Shown: piece by piece, positions 1 through 5,945 of the stretch | Numbering within the stretch: position 1 is the first letter of the stretch | Layout of the letters: the number at the start of each line of letters is the position of its first letter | Assembly: GCA_038211455.1 (NCBI GenBank) | Contig: JBBQVP010000223.1 | Coordinates: forward strand, 1 to 6,591 | Source of the DNA: SZAS-79 sp038211455 | Lineage (GTDB): Bacteria; Pseudomonadota; Gammaproteobacteria; Burkholderiales; SG8-39 | Length of the DNA: 6,591 nucleotides | Direction: 5' to 3' | Translations under genes and position numbers: made by a program | The notes under the pieces: model-generated | What the model was told of the DNA's origin: nothing | The model's database searches: none | Seen by the model: only the letters and a program-made list of their open reading frames with translations

Positions 1-1957
1 AGTCGATGTACGGCGCGCCCATGCTGCCTGAATAGCCTAGGTAATTCACCTGGACCGGCGCCGTGCGCTGCGCGAACACTGCGGCGCGGTTGCCCTGGGT
101 ATAGCCGTTCAGGTCGACGGCGATGTCGACTTCCATGTCGCGCAACGCCATCGCCACCGCGCGATCGCTCATTTCCCGCGCATCGATGAACCGGTCGACG
201 CCGGCCCGGAGCCGCGCGCGCATTGCGCTGCCGTTATCGGGACCAAACGATACGCCGAGCACCTCGAATTTGGACCGGTCATGGATTTCAAACAGCTCGG
301 CCACGCAATACGCGACGGGATGGTCGCCGAAATCTGCCGACAGGTAGGCGATCCGGATTCGATCGTGAGTGTAGCGTTCGCCGCGCCAAACGGGCTCGGC
401 GGCGGCCGGGCACTTGTCCGCCGCCCAGGTCTGCGCACAGCGTAACTGCGCCGGCGCCGAGTCGCTGACCGACAGAAACGAGAAGGGCGCGTCGGCCCGC
501 CGCCCCTCCAGCACGTCGGCCTCGAGCGCGGCAACACTTGCCGCGCGCCCCGACCAGTCGCAACTCTGCATCTGCGAGTGAAACCCGTAGCCCCGTGCAT
601 AGGGATAGCCGGGATCGATCTCGAGCAGGCGCGCGTAGCACTTCGCCGCCTCGGCGTATCGCTTCAGGTCCCTGAGCGCAGCGCCCCGGTTGACCAGCGC
701 ATCGGGAAGGTCCGGCTCCAGTGCCAGCGCCCGATCGTAGCTGGCGAGCGCGTCCTCCGTGCGCCGCAGCTGGGCGAGCGAATTGCCCTGCCCGATCAGC
801 GCGCCTGTGTGGGTCGGATCCAGTTCCAGCGCGCGTGCCTGGCTTGCGAGCGCCTCGTCTGCGCGCCGGAGTTCGCGCAACGCGGCGCCCCGGCCTGCCA
901 GTGCTTCCACGTTGGCGTGATTCATGGCGAGGATGCGTTCGTAGCTGGCCAGCGCGGCTTCGTGGCGGCCCAGCGCCCTCAGTGCATTGCCCTGGTTGTT
1001 CAGCGCCGCGGGATGCCCCGGTGCGCGCACAAGCGCCCTCTCCAGGCTCGCCAGCGCCTCTGCGGGGAGGTTCAGGCCGAGCATCGACGCCGCATGATTG
1101 ACGAGTGCATCGACATGATCCGGCACAACGGCCAGGGCGCGCTCGAGGTTCTCCCGTGCCTCAGCGGGCCGATTGAGCTGGTTCAGCATCGCGCCCCGGT
1201 TGACCAGGGCGTCGACGAAGCCCGGGTTCAGCTCGAGGGCAGCATCGAAGCTGGCCAGCGCCTCGCTGTAACGCCGCAGGCCGAGCAGTGCGCCACCCCG
1301 GTTTGAAAATGCCTCAGGGTAGTTCGGGCGCAGCGCCAGCGCAGCGTCATAGCTCGAAATTGCCGCCTCATGCCGTGACAACCGGCTCAGGACGACGCCG
1401 TGATTGAGCAGCCCCTCCGGATACGCGGGCCTGAGGCTCAAGGCCTGCTCGAGGCAGGCGCATGAATCCTCGTGCCGGCCCAGCGCGGTCAACGACAGCG
1501 CCCGCCCGTTCAGGTTCTCCGCAGAATCGGGCCTGAGCAGCAGCGCACGGTCATAGCTCTCGAGTGCCTGGGCCGGCCGGCCCAGGCTCATCAAGGCATT
1601 GCCACGGTTGAAGCAGGCCTCGGCATAGTCGGGCTTGAGCACGAGCGCACGCTCATAGCTGGCGACTGCCTCCTCAGCCCTGCCGAGTGACTGCAGCACC
1701 AGGCCGAGGTTAGAGTGTGCCGCCGCCTCGTCCGGCCTGAGCGCGATCGCGCGCTCGATTGCCGTCAGGGCGGAAGCGCTGTTGCCCTGCTGAAGGTGGA
1801 GCACACCGGACAGGTGCAGTGCGTCGAAATGTCCGGGCGCGCGCGCCAGCAGGGCCTCGTACAGCGCCTTGGCCTGCATCAGCTGCCCGCGCTGGTGGCA
1901 GGTGACGGCCTGCATGAATTCCGCGTGGATGTCCTCGGCTTGGGTGGAATTCGCCAT
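1..1957 (-). CDS. TPR-repeat O-GlcNAc transferase-like (GT41/SPINDLY family) protein, C-terminus cut by window edge
   Basis: An uninterrupted frame of 652 codons runs from ATG at 1957-1955 to the left edge, with no stop seen. Residues 12-453 are 13 consecutive 34-residue TPRs (for example NRGNALMSLGRPAQALESYD in the fourth). Residues 454-532 form a linker with CDW and LRCAQTWAA. The GT41 catalytic region begins at about residue 533 (RIRIAYLSADFGDHPVAY), followed by VSFGPDNGSAMR, DLNGYTQGNR and APVQVNYLGYSGSMGAPYID. H546, in SADFGDH, aligns with the conserved active-site histidine of OGTs. The UDP-GlcNAc-binding second half lies outside the window. GT41 enzymes move a sugar (GlcNAc in OGT) from a nucleotide donor to protein Ser/Thr, or to Asn in HMW1C; TPRs usually select the protein substrate. 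No signal peptide or membrane segment is seen, so it is likely cytoplasmic. Start choice: TAG lies in frame nine codons upstream (1984-1982), and only a weak GAGA precedes the ATG. The family call is firm; donor and acceptor are unknown. Confidence 0.95.
   Translation of the reverse strand, partial: MANSTQAEDIHAEFMQAVTCHQRGQLMQAKALYEALLARAPGHFDALHLSGVLHLQQGNSASALTAIERAIALRPDEAAAHSNLGLVLQSLGRAEEAVASYERALVLKPDYAEACFNRGNALMSLGRPAQALESYDRALLLRPDSAENLNGRALSLTALGRHEDSCACLEQALSLRPAYPEGLLNHGVVLSRLSRHEAAISSYDAALALRPNYPEAFSNRGGALLGLRRYSEALASFDAALELNPGFVDALVNRGAMLNQLNRPAEARENLERALAVVPDHVDALVNHAASMLGLNLPAEALASLERALVRAPGHPAALNNQGNALRALGRHEAALASYERILAMNHANVEALAGRGAALRELRRADEALASQARALELDPTHTGALIGQGNSLAQLRRTEDALASYDRALALEPDLPDALVNRGAALRDLKRYAEAAKCYARLLEIDPGYPYARGYGFHSQMQSCDWSGRAASVAALEADVLEGRRADAPFSFLSVSDSAPAQLRCAQTWAADKCPAAAEPVWRGERYTHDRIRIAYLSADFGDHPVAYCVAELFEIHDRSKFEVLGVSFGPDNGSAMRARLRAGVDRFIDAREMSDRAVAMALRDMEVDIAVDLNGYTQGNRAAVFAQRTAPVQVNYLGYSGSMGAPYID
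599..1924 (-). repeat. 13 tandem 102-bp units encoding TPR motifs
   Basis: Counting from residue 12, thirteen units of exactly 34 codons (102 bp) follow one another with no insertion or deletion, ending at residue 453. Most fit the TPR pattern: a small residue/N-x-G early, L-G/R-R mid, an A-L-x-S-Y/F/L-x-R-A-L helix and a closing P. Units 1 and 2 are more divergent. Unit 10 (residues 318-351) ends AMNHANVE and lacks the usual proline. The units differ clearly at DNA level, so this is an old protein repeat and not a recent satellite expansion. Confidence 0.9.
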
Positions 1958-2059
1958 TTTTTTCTCGCTGCACGCTCGTTTCTATAACTTCAGTGGGATG
2001 TCGTCGGCCTCGCGCTTGTGCGCCGGGATTACGGCGCCGCCCTGTCCGACGAGGCCCAT

Positions 2060-2090
2060 ATTATCAACGACTTGCGAATTCGGACTTGAA
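2060..2090 (-). promoter_or_regulatory. Possible sigma-70-type promoter for the TPR-GT41 gene
   Basis: On the minus strand GATAAT (2065-2060) matches the TATAAT -10 box at five of six positions. A poor -35 candidate, TTCAAG (2090-2085), lies 19 bp upstream and coincides with the -35 box of the rightward grpE promoter. The region is AT-richer than its surroundings. The match is weak, the spacing is long, and no other promoter stands out for this gene, so treat this as a placeholder. If real, the two divergent promoters would share bases. Confidence 0.2.
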
Positions 2091-2112
2091 TCCCGTTATT
2101 CCATCCCCAGAT
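2085..2112 (+). promoter_or_regulatory. Sigma-32 (RpoH) heat-shock promoter of grpE
   Basis: CTTGAA (2085-2090), a 14-bp spacer, then CCCCAGAT (2105-2112) closely match the sigma-32 consensus CTTGAA-N13-15-CCCCATnT. Transcription would start around 2118-2122, giving a leader of roughly 30 bases before the grpE ATG at 2153. The element lies in the intergenic region and points at grpE. No CIRCE inverted repeat (TTAGCACTC-N9-GAGTGCTAA) is visible, so control by RpoH rather than HrcA is inferred. Confidence 0.8.
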
Positions 2113-2152
2113 TGGGGGAATTGTTAATTGGAAGAGCGCACCGATCAGACCC

Positions 2153-2668
2153 ATGTCCGAGACCACACCCCCGACCGAAAATTCCGCGGACCAACCCGCC
2201 GAACCCAAGACCCTGGAGGAATTGCTGGCCGACGCCGAGGCACGGGTGCTCGAGCAGCGCGAGGCGTGGCTACGCGCGCTGGCGGACGCCGAAAATGCCC
2301 GCAAACGCGCCCAGGCCGATATCGCCGGCGCCCACAAATACGGCGTGGAGCGGATCGCCGAGTCGCTCATCCCCGTGATGGACAGTCTCCAGGCCGCGCT
2401 TGCCGATGACGCATCCGACCTGGCGACCCTGCGCAGCGGTGTCGAACTCACGCAAAAGCAGCTTGTGGCGGCCTTCGAAAAAGCCAGCCTGGCCGAGATC
2501 AACCCGGCAGCAGGAGACAAGTTCGACCCGCACGTACACCAGGCCATGATGGCGGTGGAATCCGAGGGTGACCCAAACACGATCGTGGCCGTCATGCAGA
2601 GAGGCTTCCGCCTGCACGACCGGGTAATCCGCCCGGCGCTGGTTACGGTTGCCAAGGCGCGGCCCTAG
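2153..2668 (+). CDS. grpE: GrpE, nucleotide exchange factor of DnaK
   Basis: This encodes 171 residues, somewhat shorter than E. coli GrpE (197), mostly through a shorter disordered N-terminus (about residues 1-18, rich in T, P and E). Residues 19-85 form the long dimerising helix, with DAENARKRAQAD and KYGVERIAESLIPVMDSL. A helical-bundle segment follows to about 115. The C-terminal beta domain that contacts the DnaK nucleotide-binding domain contains GDKFDPHVHQAMMAVES (121-137) and the family signature GFRLHDRVIRPALVTVAKAR (151-170). GrpE dimers release ADP from DnaK so that ATP can bind and the client can leave; the long helix serves as a thermosensor in E. coli. ATG 2153 is the first in-frame start. 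GGAAGAG (2130-2136) is about 16 bases upstream, too far for a standard Shine-Dalgarno, so initiation looks weak. It is the first gene of the chaperone cluster, transcribed from the sigma-32 site at 2085-2112. Confidence 0.97.
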   Translation: MSETTPPTENSADQPAEPKTLEELLADAEARVLEQREAWLRALADAENARKRAQADIAGAHKYGVERIAESLIPVMDSLQAALADDASDLATLRSGVELTQKQLVAAFEKASLAEINPAAGDKFDPHVHQAMMAVESEGDPNTIVAVMQRGFRLHDRVIRPALVTVAKARP

Positions 2669-2681
2669 GCCGGTGGCAAGA

Positions 2682-2709
2682 CTTGAAATCGCCCGCACAA
2701 ACCCCATTT
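2682..2709 (+). promoter_or_regulatory. Sigma-32 (RpoH) heat-shock promoter of dnaK
   Basis: CTTGAA (2682-2687), a 14-bp spacer, then CCCCATTT (2702-2709) give an essentially perfect sigma-32 consensus. It sits entirely in the grpE-dnaK gap, 13 bases after the grpE stop. A start near 2715-2719 would leave a leader of about 30 bases. The spacer length equals that of the grpE promoter, and the -10 box is the better match of the two. It should raise dnaK transcription above that of grpE on heat shock. Confidence 0.9.
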
Positions 2710-2733
2710 GCAACATACGTTTAAGACTGCTCC

Positions 2734-2738
2734 AAGGA
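2734..2738 (+). promoter_or_regulatory. Shine-Dalgarno of dnaK
   Basis: AAGGA at 2734-2738 lies 7 bases before ATG 2746. It is the only strong ribosome-binding site among the starts visible in the window, which fits the high output expected of DnaK and supports the chosen start. Confidence 0.85.
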
Positions 2739-2745
2739 AAAGATC

Positions 2746-4701
2746 ATGGGAAAGATTATCGGTATTGACCTCGGCACAACCAACTCGTGCGTCGCGATCA
2801 TGGAGGGCGGCAAGCCCAAGGTGATCGAGAACTCGGAAGGGGCGCGCACCACGCCGTCGATCGTCGCCTACACGGACGAAGACGAGATTCTCGTCGGCGC
2901 CTCGGCGAAGCGGCAGGCGGTGACCAACGCAAGGAATACCCTGTATGCAGTAAAGCGCCTGATCGGCCGTCGCTTCGAGGAAAAAGAAGTCCAGAAGGAC
3001 ATCGACCTGATGCCGTTCGGCATCGTCAAGGCCGACAACGGTGACGCCTGGGTGGAAGCGCGCGGCAAGAAAGTCGCCCCGCAGCAGGTGTCGGCCGAAG
3101 TCCTGCGCAAGATGAAAAAGACCGCTGAAGACTACCTCGGCGAGGAAGTCACCGAAGCGGTGATCACCGTGCCTGCCTACTTCAACGACTCGCAGCGCCA
3201 GGCAACCAAGGACGCGGGACGGATCGCCGGCCTGGACGTAAAGCGCATCATCAACGAGCCGACCGCGGCCGCGCTCGCGTTCGGGCTGGACAAGCAGGGC
3301 AAGGGCGACAACAAAATCGCAGTGTTCGACCTTGGCGGCGGCACGTTCGACGTGTCGATCATCGAGATCGCCGACGTGGATGGCGAAAAGCAGTTCGAGG
3401 TGCTGTCGACCAACGGCGACACCTTCCTCGGCGGCGAAGACTTTGACCAGCGCCTGATCGACTACATCTGCGACGAATTCAAAAAAGATCAAGGCATCGA
3501 CCTGCGCGGTGACGTACTGGCCCTGCAGCGCCTGAAAGACGCCGCGGAAAAGGCCAAGATCGAGCTGTCGTCCTCGCAGCAAACCGAGATCAACCTGCCC
3601 TACGTGACGGCTGACGCCAAAGGCCCGAAGCACCTGGCGCTCAAGCTCACGCGCGCCAAGTTCGAGGCGCTTGTCGACGACCTGATCGAGCGCACGATCG
3701 AGCCCTGCCGGGTCGCGATCAAGGATTCCGGCGTCAAGGTCTCGGACATCCACGACGTGATCCTGGTCGGCGGCATGACGCGCATGCCCAAGGTGGTGGA
3801 CAAGGTGCGTGAATTCTTCGGCAGGGAGCCGAGGAAGGACGTGAACCCGGACGAGGCCGTGGCCGTCGGCGCAGCAATCCAGGCGGGCGTGCTGAAAGGC
3901 GACGTGAAGGACGTGCTGCTGCTTGACGTGACGCCGTTGTCGCTGGGCATCGAGACGCTCGGCGGGATCATGACCAAGCTGATCCAGAAGAACACCACGA
4001 TCCCGACCAAGGCGCAGCAGGTGTTCTCGACTGCCGAGGACAGCCAGAACGCGGTGACGATCCATGTGCTGCAGGGCGAGCGCGACGTGGCTGCGGGCAA
4101 CAAGAGCCTGGGCCAGTTCAACCTCACCGACATCCCGCCGGCGCCGCGCGGCATGCCGCAGATCGAAGTCATGTTCGACATCGACGCCAACGGCATCCTG
4201 CACGTGACCGCGAAAGACAAGGCGACCGGCAAGGAAGCCAAGATCAAGATCCAGGCGAGTTCGGGGCTCTCTGAGGAAGAAATCCAGCGCATGGTCAAGG
4301 ACGCCGAAGTGAACGCCGAGGAAGACCGCAAGGCGCTGGAACTCGTCAACGCGCGCAATCAACTCGAGGCGCTGGTGCATTCGGTGAGAAAATCGTTGAA
4401 GGACTACGGCGACAAGCTCGAGAAGCCGGAAGCCGAGGCGATCGAAGCTGCGGCCAAGGAAGCCGAGGAGGCGCTCAAGTCAGGCGACAAGGCGAAGATC
4501 GACGCACAGGCCGAAAGCCTCGCAAAGGCCTCGCAGAAGCTTGGTGAGAAAATGTATGCCGACCAGCAGGCGGCAGAAGCGGCAGCTGGCGGTGCCGACA
4601 AGGGCACGGCGGGCGGAAAGTCACAGGCCGAAGGCGGCAAGAAGGACGATGGCGACGTGGTTGACGCGGAGTTCACCGAAGTCAAGGACGGCAAGAAGTA
4701 A
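2746..4701 (+). CDS. dnaK: DnaK, Hsp70 chaperone
   Basis: This encodes 651 residues, the full family length, colinear with E. coli DnaK. The ATPase domain (about 1-385) shows all three Hsp70 signatures: IDLGTTNS (7-14), FDLGGGTFDVSIIE (194-207) and VILVGGMTRMPKV (338-350). It also has the catalytic Lys at 70 (AVKRLIG), E171 in NEPTAAALAFGLD and the autophosphorylated Thr at 200. The interdomain linker DVLLLD is at 389-394. The beta substrate-binding domain runs to about 505 (TPLSLGIETLGGIMTKLI, ending near DKATGKEAKIKIQ), followed by the helical lid and a Gly/Ala/Lys tail ending DAEFTEVKDGKK, close to the E. coli C-terminus. It binds exposed hydrophobic stretches and folds or holds clients in an ATP cycle driven by DnaJ and GrpE, in the cytosol; it also commonly restrains RpoH. 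Its own sigma-32 promoter and Shine-Dalgarno lie just upstream. No damage or unusual residue was seen. Confidence 0.99.
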   Translation: MGKIIGIDLGTTNSCVAIMEGGKPKVIENSEGARTTPSIVAYTDEDEILVGASAKRQAVTNARNTLYAVKRLIGRRFEEKEVQKDIDLMPFGIVKADNGDAWVEARGKKVAPQQVSAEVLRKMKKTAEDYLGEEVTEAVITVPAYFNDSQRQATKDAGRIAGLDVKRIINEPTAAALAFGLDKQGKGDNKIAVFDLGGGTFDVSIIEIADVDGEKQFEVLSTNGDTFLGGEDFDQRLIDYICDEFKKDQGIDLRGDVLALQRLKDAAEKAKIELSSSQQTEINLPYVTADAKGPKHLALKLTRAKFEALVDDLIERTIEPCRVAIKDSGVKVSDIHDVILVGGMTRMPKVVDKVREFFGREPRKDVNPDEAVAVGAAIQAGVLKGDVKDVLLLDVTPLSLGIETLGGIMTKLIQKNTTIPTKAQQVFSTAEDSQNAVTIHVLQGERDVAAGNKSLGQFNLTDIPPAPRGMPQIEVMFDIDANGILHVTAKDKATGKEAKIKIQASSGLSEEEIQRMVKDAEVNAEEDRKALELVNARNQLEALVHSVRKSLKDYGDKLEKPEAEAIEAAAKEAEEALKSGDKAKIDAQAESLAKASQKLGEKMYADQQAAEAAAGGADKGTAGGKSQAEGGKKDDGDVVDAEFTEVKDGKK

Positions 4702-4719
4702 TCGCATTGCGATCCGTCG

Positions 4720-4760
4720 CGCGAGGCGTGGGGCGAAATGCCCCGCGCCTTTCGCGTTTT
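4720..4760 (+). terminator. Intrinsic terminator or attenuator hairpin between dnaK and dnaJ
   Basis: The arm GGCGTGGGGC (4725-4734) pairs with GCCCCGCGCC (4740-4749) around a 5-base loop GAAAT, with one G-U wobble. A base extension CGCGA (4720-4724) can pair with TCGCG (4752-4756), leaving TT bulged. TTTT (4757-4760) follows directly. The stem is long and GC-rich, but the U-tract is short, so termination is likely partial. It lies 18 bases past the dnaK stop and 27 before dnaJ, where it would let some transcripts through or act as a 3' stabiliser for dnaK mRNA. dnaJ has no promoter of its own that I can see, so read-through is needed. Confidence 0.75.
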
Positions 4761-4787
4761 AACAGCATGCGCAACAGATAACAGACC

Positions 4788-5906
4788 ATGGCCAAACGCG
4801 ACTACTACCAAGTCCTCGGCGTGAACCGGGACGCCTCGGACGAAGAAATCAAGAAGGCGTACCGCAAGCTCGCGATGAAGCACCATCCGGACCGCAATCC
4901 GGACAACCCGAAGGCCGAGGAACATTTCAAGGAGGCGAAGGAAGCCTGCGAAGTGTTGTCGGACCCCAAGAAGCGCCCGGCCTACGACAACTACGGGCAC
5001 GCAGGCGTCGATCCCAGCATGGCTGCCGGCGCGGGCGCGGGTGCCTCAGGTTTCGCTGACGCCTTTGGCGACATCTTCGGCGACATCTTCGGCGGCAACC
5101 GCCAGGGACGATCCAACGTGTTCCGTGGTGCCGACCTGCGCTACAACCTCGAAATCACCCTCGAACAGGCTGCCCACGGTTTCGAAACCAAGATCCGCAT
5201 TCCCACCATGTCCGCCTGCGGGACCTGCAATGGGTCGGGCGCCAAACCGGGCACGCAGCCGGTCACCTGCACCAGCTGCAACGGCCAGGGGCAGGTGCGC
5301 ATGACGCAGGGGTTCTTTTCGATCCAGCAGACCTGCCCGCGCTGCCATGGCACAGGCAAGATGATCCCGACTCCTTGCAACAGCTGCGGCGGCAGCGGAC
5401 GCGTCAAGCAGCAGAAGACGCTCTCGGTAAAGATCCCGCTCGGCGTCGACGAGGGCGACCGCGTGCGCCTGACCGGCGAAGGGGAGCCCGGCGTGAACGG
5501 CGGCCCGGCGGGCGACCTCTACGTGCAGGTGCATATCAAGGAGCACACGGTATTCCAGCGCGACCACGACGACCTGCATTGCGAGATGCCGGTGTCCTTT
5601 GCCACTGCAGCGTTGGGCGGGGAGATCGAACTGCCGACGCTTGACGGTTCGGCACGGATCAAGGTGCCCTCCGAGACGCAGAGCGGCAAGACCTTCCGCC
5701 TGCGCGGCAAGGGCATCAAAGGGGTGCGCAGCCACGCGCCGGGCGACCTCTTCTGCCACGTCGTGGTGGAGACTCCCGTGCACCTCACCGAAAAGCAGAA
5801 GGAACTGCTGCGCGAGTTCGAATCGATCACCCAGAGCGACGCGGGGCGGCACAATCCGCGCGCGAAATCCTGGTTCGACCGGGTAAAGGACTTCTTCGAG
5901 AGCTGA
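4788..5906 (+). CDS. dnaJ: DnaJ, Hsp40 co-chaperone (type I)
   Basis: This encodes 372 residues with complete type I architecture. The J domain (1-70) has HPD at 33-35, the motif that triggers DnaK ATPase. The Gly/Phe region (about 71-112) includes AGAGAGASGF and a doubled GDIF. CTD-I starts at RGADLRYN (113). The zinc-binding region has four CxxCxGxG units at C144 (CGTCNGSG), C161 (CTSCNGQG), C183 (CPRCHGTG) and C197 (CNSCGGSG), all eight cysteines present. CTD-II holds GDLYVQV, AALGGEIELPTLDG and LRGKG. The protein ends KSWFDRVKDFFES. It captures unfolded clients and passes them to DnaK. Two J-domain residues are unusual: Cys54 where EAYEVL is typical, and Pro64 where KRAAYD is typical. ATG 4788 gives the classic MAKRDYY start. 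No good Shine-Dalgarno precedes it, only AACAG-type repeats, so translation is probably weaker than for dnaK. Confidence 0.99.
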   Translation: MAKRDYYQVLGVNRDASDEEIKKAYRKLAMKHHPDRNPDNPKAEEHFKEAKEACEVLSDPKKRPAYDNYGHAGVDPSMAAGAGAGASGFADAFGDIFGDIFGGNRQGRSNVFRGADLRYNLEITLEQAAHGFETKIRIPTMSACGTCNGSGAKPGTQPVTCTSCNGQGQVRMTQGFFSIQQTCPRCHGTGKMIPTPCNSCGGSGRVKQQKTLSVKIPLGVDEGDRVRLTGEGEPGVNGGPAGDLYVQVHIKEHTVFQRDHDDLHCEMPVSFATAALGGEIELPTLDGSARIKVPSETQSGKTFRLRGKGIKGVRSHAPGDLFCHVVVETPVHLTEKQKELLREFESITQSDAGRHNPRAKSWFDRVKDFFES

Positions 5907-5945
5907 ACCCGCCGCCTGAGCAGCCAGGGCGCGACGGCTCCCGGT

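Noticed and set aside
578..1306. Plus-strand frame of 242 codons opposite the TPR region
   Set aside because: It is the shadow of the TPR-GT41 gene: its repeated pattern (ARQRL, LVQRR and similar) mirrors the 102-bp periodicity, and the minus frame has clear family motifs over its whole length.
1710..1973. Minus-strand 87-codon frame starting at 1973, and plus-strand frames 1715-1987 and 1869-2378
   Set aside because: They overlap the start of the TPR-GT41 gene or grpE in other frames, show no recognisable domain, and have arginine-, proline- and serine-rich compositions typical of out-of-frame GC-rich DNA.
1958..2152. CIRCE/HrcA operator upstream of grpE
   Set aside because: I searched by eye for TTAGCACTC and GAGTGCTAA halves and found neither in this gap, nor in the gaps before dnaK and dnaJ.
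2029..2655. Minus-strand 208-codon frame over grpE
   Set aside because: It is antisense to a full, well-supported GrpE. The Ser/Arg/Ala-rich translation has no family motifs.
5067..5090. 12-bp tandem duplication GGCGACATCTTC in dnaJ
   Set aside because: It encodes the doubled GDIF of the Gly/Phe region, also present in E. coli DnaJ (GDVFGDIF). It is a conserved protein feature rather than a recent duplication.
5046..5852. Minus-strand 268-codon frame over dnaJ
   Set aside because: It is antisense to an intact DnaJ with all motifs, and the open length is explained by codon bias.
5907..5945. Possible bidirectional terminator between dnaJ and cysS
   Set aside because: Only 4-bp pairings such as AGCC/GGCT with a long loop can be drawn, and no T-tract is present on either strand.
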